The notes: a model not told the origin generated them from the letters alone. Counted from the stretch's first letter, positions 1 to 9,508 are shown. The stretch: DNA of 64,000 nt from Gammaproteobacteria bacterium (GCA_028824555.1 JAPPDJ010000097.1:1-64000), one strand, 5' to 3'. Numbers and translations: made by a program.

Positions 1-1
1 C

Positions 2-337
2 ATCGCCGGCACGCGTCCGCCGGCGATGTTGGCGGCGAGCCTCGGCAGCACCTTCAGGGTCGCTGCCCAAGAGGGGCTATTGGCCGATGAGACGGCGGCG
101 CGAATGACGGAAGCCGCGACGCTGTGGCAGAGCATCGAAGGTTTCCTCCGCATGGCTTGCGTCGGCACCTTCGATCCAGCCGCCGCCTCGCAGGAACAGC
201 GGCAAGCCCTTGCTGAGATCGGCGGCGTCGAAGACTTCGACGCCCTACCGGACGCCATGGCAAGCATTGCCGAACGCACGGCGGCGCTCGTCCGGCAATT
301 GCTTGGGGAGACGCCGGACGACGCCCGCGTTGGGTGA
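2..337 (+). CDS. glnE: GlnE C-terminal fragment (glutamine synthetase adenylyltransferase), 5' end outside window
   Basis: The reading frame is open from base 2 with no start, so this is the last ~111 residues of a larger protein. The visible part resembles the C-terminal helical domain of bifunctional glutamine-synthetase adenylyltransferase/adenylyl-removing enzyme: a short helix with GLLADETAARM, then LWQSIEGFLRM and a terminal segment with DFDALPDAMASIAERTAALV. This LWxxxxGFLR pattern is more typical of alphaproteobacterial GlnE than of the gammaproteobacterial YRFLRxLEN type. GlnE adds or removes AMP on glutamine synthetase according to nitrogen status. The gene converges on the crotonase gene with only 3 bp between the two stop codons. 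The catalytic domains are not in the window, so the call rests on the tail alone. Confidence 0.65.
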   Translation: MAGTRPPAMLAASLGSTFRVAAQEGLLADETAARMTEAATLWQSIEGFLRMACVGTFDPAAASQEQRQALAEIGGVEDFDALPDAMASIAERTAALVRQLLGETPDDARVG

Positions 338-340
338 GGG

Positions 341-1126
341 CTACCGACCCTTGAAGTGTGCGGCGCGGCGTTCCCGGAACGAGGCAATGCCTTCGGCGAA
401 GTCCTGCGTGTTGGCGGTGGTAGTGCGCATGTGGGGGATCTGGTCGAATGCGGCGCGCTCGCCTTGTTCGAGGTAAACATTGGCGGCGCGCTTGATCTCC
501 TGCAGGGCGATGGGTGCACACTCGAGTATTTCGGCGGCGAGAGCCATCGCTCGATCGATCTGCGTGCCGGCTGCGACGACCTCTTGCACGAAGCCCAATT
601 GCAGCGCTCGATGGGCGTCGAACTCATCGGCTCGGAGCAGGTGGTACATCGCGTTGCCCCAGCCGGCGCGCTGGATGTATCGAACGTGGGCGCCGCCGAA
701 GACGGCGAGGCCGCGCTTCGGCTCCAACTGGGCGAATCGGGTGTCGTCGGCGGCAACCACGATGTCTGCGGCCAGCGCCATTTCGATGCCGATGGTGAAG
801 CAGATGCCCTGCACGGCCATGACCACGGGCTTGCGGCAGCGGCGTCGGATGGCGAACGCATCGGGACGGTCGTCGTCCAGGGCGCCGCCGCCGTCGCGCA
901 TGGAACCGGCGAAGCGGGGCAGGTCCAGGCCGGCAGTGGTGTGCGGTCCTTGAAAGGTCAGCACACCGACCCAGGCGTCGTCGGTGTCTTCGAGTTCCGC
1001 GAGCGCGGCGGCAAGACCGTCGAACATCTCCGGCGTGAAGGCGCCGAGCTTGTCTGCACGGTCCACGTGGATGCGAAGCACGCGATCTGCAAGCGTCGTG
1101 CGTACTGTGCCGGTGTCGGAAGCCAT
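341..1126 (-). CDS. Enoyl-CoA hydratase/isomerase (crotonase) family protein
   Basis: This 261-residue protein has the normal crotonase length. The first oxyanion-hole segment is PHTTAGLDLPRF (about 61-72) and the second is GICFTIGIEMALAAD (about 107-121). Both catalytic glutamates of true enoyl-CoA hydratases appear conserved: E115 in GIEMALAAD and E135 in AQLEPKRG. It may therefore hydrate or isomerise an acyl-CoA in fatty-acid or aromatic degradation; the substrate cannot be read from sequence. It is a single gene, convergent with glnE and divergent from the SPOR lipoprotein across about 45 bp that must hold both promoters. Confidence 0.85.
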   Translation of the reverse strand: MASDTGTVRTTLADRVLRIHVDRADKLGAFTPEMFDGLAAALAELEDTDDAWVGVLTFQGPHTTAGLDLPRFAGSMRDGGGALDDDRPDAFAIRRRCRKPVVMAVQGICFTIGIEMALAADIVVAADDTRFAQLEPKRGLAVFGGAHVRYIQRAGWGNAMYHLLRADEFDAHRALQLGFVQEVVAAGTQIDRAMALAAEILECAPIALQEIKRAANVYLEQGERAAFDQIPHMRTTTANTQDFAEGIASFRERRAAHFKGR

Positions 1127-1171
1127 CTATGATTCCCCAACTTTTGCATTGCCGATTCGAGGCCGGAATCC

Positions 1172-1993
1172 TTGCATCCCGACACGTCTGGCGATCATAG
1201 CCAAGGTCCGAGACGGAGCAGCAGATGGCTCGCCCTGCTGGGGTTGGTGATGGCGCTGCTCGGCTGTCGCGGCGGGCCGACGACAGACACCGTCGCGCCA
1301 ACCGCCACCCCTCCCACCGACTGGTTCTGCGAAGCGACAGGAGCCGAATGGAACTGTGTTGAAGAGGAAGACGGCAAGGTGGTGTCGCGGCAACCCGCCG
1401 GTCCGCTTCGTCAGCGTCCCGCCGCAGCCGTTGGCAAGAGCACGGAAGGCGAGCCCCGCGCTGCAATTGCCGCAGCGGAACCGCGCACGCAAGGTGGACA
1501 GTCAGGACGCGAGCAGCGGAGCGCACCCGAACCATCGCGCAGCCGGGCCGCATCGCCGAGGCGGTCCGCGTCGGGCCTCGCCAGCCTGCACCGGAACGCC
1601 GCCGAACCAAACGCACGCGGCGAGCCGTCGGCCGGTGTCCGAGAGACCGACTTGCCGGCCTACCGCCACCTCGCCTACCGACCTGGCCGCGAAGTCGCCT
1701 TCACGGACCTCCCCGATGAGTTCTACGCGGTGCAGCTCCTGGCGCTCGCCTCGCCGGAGGCGGTGGAGAGGTTTGTCGCCACCGCCGGCGTGCCGGGGCT
1801 CGCTGCCGCCCGCGTCGAGCGCGAAGGGCGTTTGTTCTACGTCTTGCTGCTCGGTATCTATCGCAACCGACCCGACGCGGTGCGTGCAGTGGAGAGTTCT
1901 CCCGCAGCCCTTCATCATCCAACCCCTTGGATCCGCCCCATGCACTCCCTCAAGCAAGCCATGCTGCGAGCGGACGAACTCGCTGCCCGCTAG
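1172..1993 (+). CDS. SPOR-domain lipoprotein
   Basis: A 273-residue protein beginning with a TTG codon; no in-frame ATG lies near the signal sequence. Residues 19-32 form a hydrophobic stretch ending in a lipobox (ALLGC, Cys32), so the protein is probably lipid-anchored in the envelope. The middle (about 60-165) is low-complexity and rich in Ala, Arg, Pro and Ser. Residues about 183-260 look like a SPOR domain: FYAVQLLALAS, then RLFYVLLLGIYRN, with the beta-alpha-beta spacing of the family. SPOR domains bind denuded glycan strands of peptidoglycan, often at division septa. The exact start is uncertain because the upstream gap is very short and no strong ribosome site precedes the TTG. Confidence 0.7.
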   Translation: MHPDTSGDHSQGPRRSSRWLALLGLVMALLGCRGGPTTDTVAPTATPPTDWFCEATGAEWNCVEEEDGKVVSRQPAGPLRQRPAAAVGKSTEGEPRAAIAAAEPRTQGGQSGREQRSAPEPSRSRAASPRRSASGLASLHRNAAEPNARGEPSAGVRETDLPAYRHLAYRPGREVAFTDLPDEFYAVQLLALASPEAVERFVATAGVPGLAAARVEREGRLFYVLLLGIYRNRPDAVRAVESSPAALHHPTPWIRPMHSLKQAMLRADELAAR

Positions 1994-2154
1994 GGCAGCC
2001 CTTGACCGAGTCCCTGCGCCAACAAACGGGTTGCATTTTGGCTCCCGCCGCCCAACCCCAAAGCTCGGAAGCAGCAACCAACCCCTCCCCGCGAGTGGGG
2101 ACCCCTTGGGTGCCGGGATCGGCTATGGGGCGCTTCCCTAGGTGCGTCCGGTCT

Positions 2155-2181
2155 TCGACACGATCCGGTCGGGAGTATGAT
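2155..2181 (+). promoter_or_regulatory. Candidate sigma-70 promoter for the ABC exporter-lptG operon
   Basis: TCGACA (2155-2160, five of six matches to TTGACA) is followed after 15 bp by TATGAT (2176-2181, five of six to TATAAT). It lies 68 bp before the GTG start of the first ABC gene, inside the 255-bp gap after the SPOR lipoprotein. The spacer is short, so this is only a candidate. Confidence 0.3.
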
Positions 2182-2248
2182 GTTGGTTTTATAGCGGCGA
2201 CTGATCATTTCCACGCGCAGGGCGACATTTTCCAAACGAGGCGATGGC

Positions 2249-4117
2249 GTGAAGGCAGAGCGTCCGGATTTGAGTCGCTACCAGCCCACATTCCGGCGCG
2301 AGCGTTCTACCTTTCGGCATCTTGGCCATCTGAAGCGGCTAGCGCCGTATCTCGTGCGCCATCGCTACGTGCTCGGCAGCGTCCTTTTTGGGATGTTGGT
2401 TGGCCGGGTGCTGGAGGCAGCGGTGCCGCTGCTGCTCAAGTCGGCCTTCGACAGCCTGGCCGATCCCACCGTCGCCCCGAATCTGTTGATGCCTACGCTC
2501 GCCATCTTGGCGCTGGTTCTGGGGCGCTTCGTGGTCCATGTCTGGTCGCGAGCCGTGATGCAGCGCGTGTCCATCGCCGTCTGTTACGACCTTCGCAAGC
2601 GTCTGTTCAACCACACCCAGCGCCAGGGCCCCATGTTCTTCAACCGCTACTCCACGGGCGACCTCATGTCGCGCGCCATCAACGACGTGCGCATGGTGCG
2701 GCAAGTGGTCTCTTGGGGCGCAGTCAACATCATCGTCTTCGTCTTCACGATCGTGGTGGGGCTGTACTACATGATCTCTCTGTCGCCGGCGCTCACCGTG
2801 TGGGTGGTGATCCCGCTGCCGCTGGTGGCGGTGCTCGGGTTCATCATGTCGCGCTGGATGTTTCCGTACTACCGCGATCAGCAGGAGGCGATGGCGGCGG
2901 TCAACACCTTCGCCCAGGAGAACTTCAATGGCATCCGCGCCGTGCAGGCGTTGGCGCGAGAGGATCAGGAGATTCGTCGCTTCGGCGAGGTGAGCACGCA
3001 CTACGCCCACATGGTGTATCGCGCCAGCCGCTTCCACGGCGTGGTGAATCTGGTGATGCCACTGCTCACTTCCGTCTCTCCCGTCATCATCATGGTGTAC
3101 GGCGGCGCGCTGGCGCTGGCCGGGGAGATCACCGTGGGCACCTTTGTGGCGTTCTTCGCCTACATGATGATGGTGACCATGCCGGTGCGGATGATCGGCA
3201 TGTCGCTGGCCATGTTCACCGCTTCGGCGGCGGGGGCGCAGCGCATCTACGAGGTGCTGGACCACCGCCCGGAGATCGACGACAACCCGAATGACGCCAT
3301 CCCGGACGGCATCGCCGGTCGCGTCACCTTCCGCAATCTGAGCTATTCCCACCCGGACGCCGACGCGCCGGCGCTGGAGGACGTGGACATCGACGTCACG
3401 CCGGGGGAGACGGTGGCCTTCCTTGGCCGGGTTGGTTCGGGCAAGTCGACGTTGTTGCGGAGCGTAGTGCGGCTGGTGGACACGCCGCGCGGCACGGTGT
3501 TCATCGACGGTCACGATGTGTGCGACTTTCCCATCAGCCGGCTGCGCGCCACGGCGACGATGGTGCCGCAGGACCCGTTCCTGTTCTCCGAGACGCTGCG
3601 CGCCAACCTCACCTACGACGACCCGACGCGAACGGACGAACCGATCTGGAACGCCGCCGACGCAGCGTCGCTCTCCGAGGCAATCCGCGAGTTCCATGAC
3701 GGCTTGATGACTGCCGTTGGAGAGCGTGGCATCACCCTGTCCGGCGGGCAGAAGCAGCGCTCGACCCTGGCCCGGGGGCTGATCCGCGAGGCGCCCATCC
3801 TGCTGATGGACGATTGCTTCTCGAGCGTCGACACCGAAACGGAGGAACGCATCCTCGGTGGCCTCAAGCGATTGCGCGCCGGCAGAACCACGCTCCTGAT
3901 ATCGCACCGGGTGTCCACCGTGCGCCACGCCGACCGCATCTTCGTTCTGGACCACGGGCGCATCGTCGAGTCGGGGACGCACGAGCAACTCCTGGCGCTC
4001 GGTGGCCATTATGCCGATCTCGAAGGGCTGCAAAGCAATCAGGACGCGGCTCAGGAGCGCCGGCAACGGCTGATTGCGGACCTGGAGCAGGGCGAAACAG
4101 CGTTGGAGGGCGCATGA
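2249..4117 (+). CDS. ABC exporter half-transporter with degenerate catalytic site (MdlA/YheI-like)
   Basis: A 622-residue protein with an N-terminal six-helix ABC exporter membrane domain (about 30-330) and a C-terminal ATPase domain. The Walker A motif GRVGSGKST spans 393-401, the signature LSGGQKQR begins at 497, and the Walker B region is LLMDDCFSSVD. The residue after Walker B is Asp522 instead of the catalytic Glu, as in the non-canonical site of heterodimeric exporters such as MdlA, YheI/BmrC and TM287. The next gene encodes a partner with a normal Glu, and the two overlap by ATGA, so they are probably translationally coupled subunits of one exporter. The start is GTG with a GAGG element about 8 bp upstream. 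The substrate is unknown; multidrug or lipid export is plausible. Confidence 0.92.
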   Translation: MKAERPDLSRYQPTFRRERSTFRHLGHLKRLAPYLVRHRYVLGSVLFGMLVGRVLEAAVPLLLKSAFDSLADPTVAPNLLMPTLAILALVLGRFVVHVWSRAVMQRVSIAVCYDLRKRLFNHTQRQGPMFFNRYSTGDLMSRAINDVRMVRQVVSWGAVNIIVFVFTIVVGLYYMISLSPALTVWVVIPLPLVAVLGFIMSRWMFPYYRDQQEAMAAVNTFAQENFNGIRAVQALAREDQEIRRFGEVSTHYAHMVYRASRFHGVVNLVMPLLTSVSPVIIMVYGGALALAGEITVGTFVAFFAYMMMVTMPVRMIGMSLAMFTASAAGAQRIYEVLDHRPEIDDNPNDAIPDGIAGRVTFRNLSYSHPDADAPALEDVDIDVTPGETVAFLGRVGSGKSTLLRSVVRLVDTPRGTVFIDGHDVCDFPISRLRATATMVPQDPFLFSETLRANLTYDDPTRTDEPIWNAADAASLSEAIREFHDGLMTAVGERGITLSGGQKQRSTLARGLIREAPILLMDDCFSSVDTETEERILGGLKRLRAGRTTLLISHRVSTVRHADRIFVLDHGRIVESGTHEQLLALGGHYADLEGLQSNQDAAQERRQRLIADLEQGETALEGA

Positions 4118-6021
4118 GCGCGAAGACCGCGGCCGACTACGCGGCCTTCGACGCCGAACTCACGCACCAGGCGCTGAACTTCCGCCTGCTGATGCGGCTG
4201 CTCGGCTGGCTAAGGCCCTATCGCATCACGGTGTTCGTGAGCATCGTGCTGGTGGTTGCCGCCTCCGCCACGGTGGTGCTGACGCCGGTGGTCACCGGGC
4301 GAGTCGTCATCGACACGTTGCTGGTGCCCAACGCAGCGAGTGCGGACTTGCCCGACTACGGCCTGATCGACTTCACCTACGGCACAGCCGACGCGCTGGG
4401 CCTCAGCCCCCTGATGGTGGCGGGACTGCTCTTCTTCGGCTTGGTGCTCGCCAACGGCGTGCTGATGCTGGCGCACCGGCTGACGCTGGTGAGCAGCGCG
4501 CTCAAGGCCCTGCGCGACCTGCGGCTTGACCTGTTTGCGAGTCTGGAGCGCAAGCCCGCCTCGTTCTACGACCATGTGGCCATCGGCCGGGTGATGACGC
4601 GCGCCACCAACGACGTCGAGAACCTGTTCTCCCTCATCACCGGCTTCGGGATGATCGCCGGGGAGTTCGTGCCCTTCTTGCTGGCGCTCTTCCTGCTCCT
4701 GCACATCAGCGGCGAGTTGACCGGCGCCGTGCTGCTTGCAGTGCCGCTGGCGGCGGCTGCCACCTATTGGTTTCGCCGGGTCATGCGCGACATTTTCCGT
4801 CGCATACGCAACTCCGTCTCGGCCCTCAACCAGTTCATGCAGGAAAACCTCGTGGGCATGGAGGTGGTGCAGCTGTCGGGGCGGCAGGAGTTGAACCGGG
4901 AGCAATATGGCGAACTGAACCGCGACAACCGCCGCCAGGAGTTCCGCGCGATCGGTTTCGAGGTGACCTACGACGCCTTCAACCACAGCCTCATCGGCAT
5001 CGCCACGGCGGTCGTGGTGTGGTACGGCGGCGGGCAGGTTGTGCAGGAGGAGATCTCGCTTGGCTCGATGGTGCTATTCACGCAGCTCATCAACATGCTG
5101 GTAATGCCGGTAGTGGCCTTGGGGCAGCAGTTCAACACGCTGTTCCGCTCCATGGCGTCGGGCGAGCGGATTTTCCAGGCGCTCGACTGGGACGAGAGCC
5201 AGAAGGAGCCGGAGCGACCCGTGGCGATGCCGGCACGGTTGCGGGGCGAGGTGGAGTTCCGCGACGTGCGCTTTCGCTACGCCATGGGCGATCCGGTTCT
5301 GCATGGCGTCTCGTTCACCATTCGTCCCGGCGAGAAGCTGGCCGTGGTGGGCCCCACCGGTTCCGGCAAGAGCACGTTGATCCGCCTGCTGGCGCGGTTC
5401 TATGACTTTGACGACGGCATGGTCTTTCTCGACGGCGTGGACGTGAACCAGATCGCGAGCAACGACCTCAGACGCCGCCTCGGCATCGTCCTGCAGGACT
5501 TCCACATCTTCTCCGGCACCGTGCTCGACAACATCACCATGAACGACCCGGGCATCTCCCGCGAACAGGCGATCGATGCTGCGCAGATGGTCAATGCCGA
5601 CGGCTTCATTCGGGACTTGCGAGAGGGCTATGACACGCGCCTCGCCGAACGGGGCCAGAATCTCTCGCAAGGCCAGCGGCAACTGTTGGCGTTCGCGCGG
5701 GTTCTTGCACGCAAGCCGCAGATTCTGGTGCTGGACGAGGCCACCGCCAGCATCGACACGGCAACGGAGCTGCTGATTCAGGACGCCATCCACAGCCTCA
5801 CCGAGGGGCGCACGTCCATCGTCATCGCCCACCGGTTGCAGACCATTCAGGAGTGCGACCGGGTGCTGGTGCTGCATCATGGCCGCGTGGCGGAGCTTGG
5901 CACCCACGAAGAACTCATCGCTCGGCGCGGCATCTACTACACGCTGCACGAGCTGCAGTTTCAGGACGCAGGCAGCGTGTCGGACTTCGCCGCGTCAGGG
6001 GCGAAGTCCGGCGGGCCGTAG
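4114..6021 (+). CDS. ABC exporter half-transporter, canonical ATPase partner (MdlB/YheH-like)
   Basis: I chose the ATG at 4114 because it overlaps the upstream stop as ATGA and begins a full-length 635-residue exporter; the open frame runs 100 codons further upstream but there overlaps the previous gene. Residues about 20-330 form the membrane domain. The ATPase domain carries GPTGSGKST (Walker A), LSQGQRQL (signature) and ILVLDEATASID (Walker B with catalytic Glu), plus the switch His in IVIAHRL. Together with the preceding subunit, whose Walker B Glu is Asp, it would form a heterodimer with one active and one degenerate ATP site. It is followed after 9 bp by lptG in the same operon. Confidence 0.92.
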   Translation: MSAKTAADYAAFDAELTHQALNFRLLMRLLGWLRPYRITVFVSIVLVVAASATVVLTPVVTGRVVIDTLLVPNAASADLPDYGLIDFTYGTADALGLSPLMVAGLLFFGLVLANGVLMLAHRLTLVSSALKALRDLRLDLFASLERKPASFYDHVAIGRVMTRATNDVENLFSLITGFGMIAGEFVPFLLALFLLLHISGELTGAVLLAVPLAAAATYWFRRVMRDIFRRIRNSVSALNQFMQENLVGMEVVQLSGRQELNREQYGELNRDNRRQEFRAIGFEVTYDAFNHSLIGIATAVVVWYGGGQVVQEEISLGSMVLFTQLINMLVMPVVALGQQFNTLFRSMASGERIFQALDWDESQKEPERPVAMPARLRGEVEFRDVRFRYAMGDPVLHGVSFTIRPGEKLAVVGPTGSGKSTLIRLLARFYDFDDGMVFLDGVDVNQIASNDLRRRLGIVLQDFHIFSGTVLDNITMNDPGISREQAIDAAQMVNADGFIRDLREGYDTRLAERGQNLSQGQRQLLAFARVLARKPQILVLDEATASIDTATELLIQDAIHSLTEGRTSIVIAHRLQTIQECDRVLVLHHGRVAELGTHEELIARRGIYYTLHELQFQDAGSVSDFAASGAKSGGP

Positions 6022-6030
6022 GGCGGCGAC

Positions 6031-7149
6031 ATGATCGCGGGCGGCATGGACCGCCACGTCGGCCGCACAGTGCTGTTGGCTGTGCTGGTCACATTGGCCT
6101 GCTTCCTCACGCTGGTGACGCTGTTTGCGCTGGTAGAGGAGTTGCAGGACCGCGCTGCCGGCTACACGCCGCTCGATGCCGCGCTGTACATCGCCTACAC
6201 CACGCCCGGGCGAGTGGTGGAACTGGTGCCCTACGCCGCCTTCATCGGCGCACTGTTGGGGCTGGGTGTGCTCTCGAACCATGGCGAGCTGACGGCATAT
6301 CGTGCCGCCGGCGTCTCGTTGCTGCGTCTGTTCGCCGCGGCGGCGTTGCCGGTGGCAGCGCTCCTGGCCGGCGGCCAGTGGCTTGGCGAGGTGGTGGCCG
6401 GGCGTGGCGAAGAGGCGGGGGCGACCGTGAAGTTCGAGGCCGCGCAGAATGCTGGCGTCGGGGCCGCGGCAGGGCACGTGCCCTTTGGGCGCTGGCATCG
6501 AGAAGGATTGCTCTACACCTACATCGACGGCTACGGGGGCGGGGATCGTCTCGTCGGCGTGCGGCAGTTTCGTGTCGGCGAGGACAGAAACCTCGTCTTC
6601 AGCCGCCGTGCCGCCTATGCGACCTTCCTCGGTGCTGGCGGCGGCGCGGACGGCGCCGAGCCTCCAGGATGGCTGCTGCACGACGTGCGCGAAACGCATT
6701 TCGACTACGAACTCGGCGCCACCGTGGTGCGGAGCTACGACACGCTCCCATGGCGCACCCGCGCCGACCCTGAACTCCTGAACGTCAAGTCGCTGCTCGA
6801 TCCAGGTCGCATGTCCGTGTCGGAACTGACGCGGCAGATCGACTACATGGAACGCGAAGGGCTGGACTCTTCCCGCCACGGCGTGGCGTGGTGGAGCAAG
6901 GTACTGCAACCGGTGGCGGTGCTTGGCCTCGTTTGGCTGGCGCTCGGCTTTGTTGCCGGACCCTTGCGCGAAGTGAGCATGGGGGCCCGCCTTTCCGTGG
7001 GTATCGCCGGGGGCCTGGCCTTCAACTACCTGCGCGAGCTGTTCGCGCCCATGGCCGTGGTGGTGGATTTCCCTCCTTGGCTGGCCGTGGCCATACCCAT
7101 AGCTGTCTGCTGGCTTGTGGGCGCGGCATTGGTGCGGCGCGCGGGTTGA
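6031..7149 (+). CDS. lptG: LptG-like LPS export permease (YjgQ family)
   Basis: A 372-residue protein with the LptF/LptG layout: N-terminal helices (about 15-35, 60-85, 95-120), a periplasmic beta-jellyroll region (about 125-275) and C-terminal helices (about 285-370). Recognisable family segments include LLGLGVLSNHGELTAYRAAG and SKVLQPVAVLGLVW, followed by GFVAGPLREVSMGARL. LptG pairs with LptF and the LptB ATPase to extract lipopolysaccharide from the inner membrane and pass it to the Lpt bridge. LptF is normally the upstream neighbour, but here the gene follows the two ABC exporter subunits by 9 bp and no lptF is in the window. It converges on an RDD gene, an arrangement I recall from other gammaproteobacterial lptG loci. 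Confidence 0.88.
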   Translation: MIAGGMDRHVGRTVLLAVLVTLACFLTLVTLFALVEELQDRAAGYTPLDAALYIAYTTPGRVVELVPYAAFIGALLGLGVLSNHGELTAYRAAGVSLLRLFAAAALPVAALLAGGQWLGEVVAGRGEEAGATVKFEAAQNAGVGAAAGHVPFGRWHREGLLYTYIDGYGGGDRLVGVRQFRVGEDRNLVFSRRAAYATFLGAGGGADGAEPPGWLLHDVRETHFDYELGATVVRSYDTLPWRTRADPELLNVKSLLDPGRMSVSELTRQIDYMEREGLDSSRHGVAWWSKVLQPVAVLGLVWLALGFVAGPLREVSMGARLSVGIAGGLAFNYLRELFAPMAVVVDFPPWLAVAIPIAVCWLVGAALVRRAG

Positions 7150-7155
7150 GCGCAG

Positions 7156-7578
7156 TCAGGCGGAGGTATCGGAGCCGTTGCGGTCAGGTCGCGGAACCCG
7201 CACCACGGCGCTGTCCGAGAATCGGTCTGGCCAGGTGCGCCGCTTGGGATCGAACCACATCCAGGCGTGGCCGAGACCCAGCGTAAAGAGCGACAGGAGG
7301 GCGCCGACGAAGCGGCGCAGTGCCTTGGCTGGCGTGAAGCGGCCGTCTGTGCGCAGCTCGAGGCGCCAGGCGAGCATGCCTATGGTTTGGCCTCGGTGCG
7401 TCCACGACAGGGTGAAGAAGGCGTAGGCCTCGAGGAAGAGCAGGCTTTGCAGCCATGCCCCGATCACGGCGTCGCCGGTGACGGTGACCAGCAGGACGAT
7501 GGTGAATATCCACATGGCGAGCACAACGAGAGCGTCGTAGAGCATCGCTGCGAGTCGGAAGCGCAGTGGCGCAACCAT
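7156..7578 (-). CDS. RDD family membrane protein
   Basis: A 140-residue protein if it starts at the ATG at 7578. The open frame extends further upstream, but there it overlaps the 3' end of the preceding gene. RDD hallmarks are the N-terminal RLAAMLYDALVVLAMW helix containing Arg and Asp, a second helix around LLFLEAYAFFTLSW, the segment HRGQTIGMLAWRLELRT, and a final helix with FVGALLSLFTLGLGHAWMWF followed by WPDRFSDS. RDD proteins are small inner-membrane proteins of unclear function. It lies 31 bp after the dioxygenase gene on the same strand and converges on lptG with 6 bp between stops. Confidence 0.82.
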   Translation of the reverse strand: MVAPLRFRLAAMLYDALVVLAMWIFTIVLLVTVTGDAVIGAWLQSLLFLEAYAFFTLSWTHRGQTIGMLAWRLELRTDGRFTPAKALRRFVGALLSLFTLGLGHAWMWFDPKRRTWPDRFSDSAVVRVPRPDRNGSDTSA

Positions 7579-7609
7579 CCCATCGGCACTGCCGTATGGG
7601 GGCCGTGTG

Positions 7610-9508
7610 TCAGGCTTTGGCACGAGCCTGCTTGAGGAAGGGCACTTCCGGAGTTCGCTGGGCGTCGTTTGCCGCTCGGGGCGATAGGCCGACGCGCCCG
7701 AGAGCGTCCCAGCAGATGATGGGAGAGGCGGCGAGGATGCTCGGAAGCTCAGTCCGAAGCCGCATTGTCGCGACGGGCTCGGCCGGTGTGCGGTGGAGGT
7801 GGGCGAGCCGAGCGAGCGCATCCATCGCGAGGCCAACGCAAAACACGTTGCGTTCCTCGCGCACGATTTGCGTGAGGCGGTCGATCAAGGGTTCGAGCGC
7901 GTGGCCCGCTAGCGTGGCACCGTGCGAGCAAAGCGTTACTGTGGCACCAAGGGCGTTTTCCCGCACGACGGAGCGCACGGGGGCATAGCGCGGCACTTGG
8001 TAGTCGATGCCGATACCCTCGCAGACATCGCTCTCGTCGGTGGGGCGAACCAGCTTGATGCTGCGTTTCTGTGCCCGGTCCATGGCTAGCCGGTTTTCCT
8101 CTCTGCCGAGGCTCTCGACCAGCGCCGCGAGGATCGGCGGCACTAGCTCTGCACCAGCTCCCGCGGCGACGGCGCGACGGCCGAAGCAGCCGAGCGCATC
8201 CGCCGCCACCGAGCGCACGTACACGGACGGGTCTTGGTGCAGGCACGCGATCAATGCCTCCCGCACGTCCGCGCGCAACGCCCCGGCTTCGCCGAGGCCA
8301 AATGCACCAGCCTTGCGCACCCACTTGACCGGGGACTTGGTGGCGTCAAGGAGGGTATCGGTGGCCGGGGTGCCAAGCGCTGCGAGTCCATAGACTGCGG
8401 CCCGGCGGACGTTCTCGCGTTCGTGCCGAAGGGCGTCGCCGAGGATTCGCGCGGCCATGGCCGTGTCGCTCGTGGCGGCCAGGCGATAGGCGGCACCAAT
8501 GCGCACCGGTTCTGCGCGATCTTCCTTGTGACGCAAGCGCCGAGCGAGCTCCTTGGGGTCCGCGGTGTCCGTGGCCGGCGATGGTGCATGGCCCGTTCGC
8601 AGCCAATGGCTCTGATGCCGCCATACCTCGCGTAAGTCGGCGGGCGCGTCGGTGCGTGCCACGCCCGTCAGACGGTCTTGGCCTGGAACTTGCCAAGCCG
8701 CCGCCTCGCCCTTCGGTTCGGTGGTGCGATAGAGCCAAAAGCGCCACATGAAGCGGGGGTTGTCCTTCCACGTGCGCCAGTCGTCGCGTCGATGGTTGCC
8801 TCGATGGATGAGGTTGTGGGAGTAGATGACGATGCTGCCGGCCTGGAGCGGCGCAGCTTCCCAAGGCCTGTTGAGCGGCCACTCGAGCGCTTCGACCGCG
8901 TCTCGCATCCTGCGGTCATGTTCGGTACGGCGGTGGACAATGTCGTCGGTGGCGTAGCGCGAGCGAGGGCCGCTGGCGGGGTGCGTCTCCATCCCGCTCA
9001 ACTGGTAGGCGAAGTCGAGGTGATCCGCGCCGGCGAAGTTGTCGTGGTTCTCCTCGTGGTTAAAGGTCCAGTACTGCGAGTAGGGCACCGTGGCGGTGGG
9101 GCCCATGTCCTCGGCCACCGCCTGCGGGTAGTAGAGCATCTCGATCTGCACGGCATGGTGGTGGCGGTGCCGGCGAGCGTTGTACGGGCCGTTGTCGTCC
9201 TTGTGCCAGTGCTGGTCGCGGCCGCCGCTGACGAATGGCGCATTGTGGGTGAACGGCACGATGGCCCAGCTCTCGCCGACAAGTGCGTCGCATGCCGCCA
9301 CGACGCCCGGGGCCTTCAGCACTTCGAGCACGTCGGGGATGAGCGAAGTCGTGATGTAGCGCTTGGCGGCGAACGCGGCCTTCTCCTGCTCGTAGATGCG
9401 TTCGTGCAGTTCCTTTGCGACGCCGAGTTGCTCCGGCCCAAGCACCACGAGCCCGCGACTGGCGAAATCGTCGATCAGCTCGTCGATGTCCGGCGACTCG
9501 AAGTGCAT
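7610..9508 (-). CDS. Phytanoyl-CoA dioxygenase (PhyH)-like protein fused to HEAT repeats
   Basis: A 632-residue two-part protein. Residues 1 to about 290 look like a PhyH-type Fe(II)/2-oxoglutarate dioxygenase: QHWHKDD (His102 and Asp104 as the HxD iron ligands) and a distal His in [11 protein letters not shown] (His231 or His235). Residues about 320-560 hold helical HEAT/PBS-type repeats, for example [28 protein letters not shown] and [14 protein letters not shown]. PhyH proteins hydroxylate varied small molecules; the repeat half probably binds a protein partner or substrate. It is not near fatty-acid genes and stands divergent from malate synthase G. The iron-ligand assignment is inferred from motif spacing only. 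Confidence 0.8.
   Translation of the reverse strand: MHFESPDIDELIDDFASRGLVVLGPEQLGVAKELHERIYEQEKAAFAAKRYITTSLIPDVLEVLKAPGVVAACDALVGESWAIVPFTHNAPFVSGGRDQHWHKDDNGPYNARRHRHHHAVQIEMLYYPQAVAEDMGPTATVPYSQYWTFNHEENHDNFAGADHLDFAYQLSGMETHPASGPRSRYATDDIVHRRTEHDRRMRDAVEALEWPLNRPWEAAPLQAGSIVIYSHNLIHRGNHRRDDWRTWKDNPRFMWRFWLYRTTEPKGEAAAWQVPGQDRLTGVARTDAPADLREVWRHQSHWLRTGHAPSPATDTADPKELARRLRHKEDRAEPVRIGAAYRLAATSDTAMAARILGDALRHERENVRRAAVYGLAALGTPATDTLLDATKSPVKWVRKAGAFGLGEAGALRADVREALIACLHQDPSVYVRSVAADALGCFGRRAVAAGAGAELVPPILAALVESLGREENRLAMDRAQKRSIKLVRPTDESDVCEGIGIDYQVPRYAPVRSVVRENALGATVTLCSHGATLAGHALEPLIDRLTQIVREERNVFCVGLAMDALARLAHLHRTPAEPVATMRLRTELPSILAASPIICWDALGRVGLSPRAANDAQRTPEVPFLKQARAKA

Noticed and set aside
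2339-4066. 575-codon minus-strand open frame opposite the first ABC exporter gene
   Set aside because: Antisense shadow with His- and Arg-rich translation; the plus strand has complete ABC motifs.
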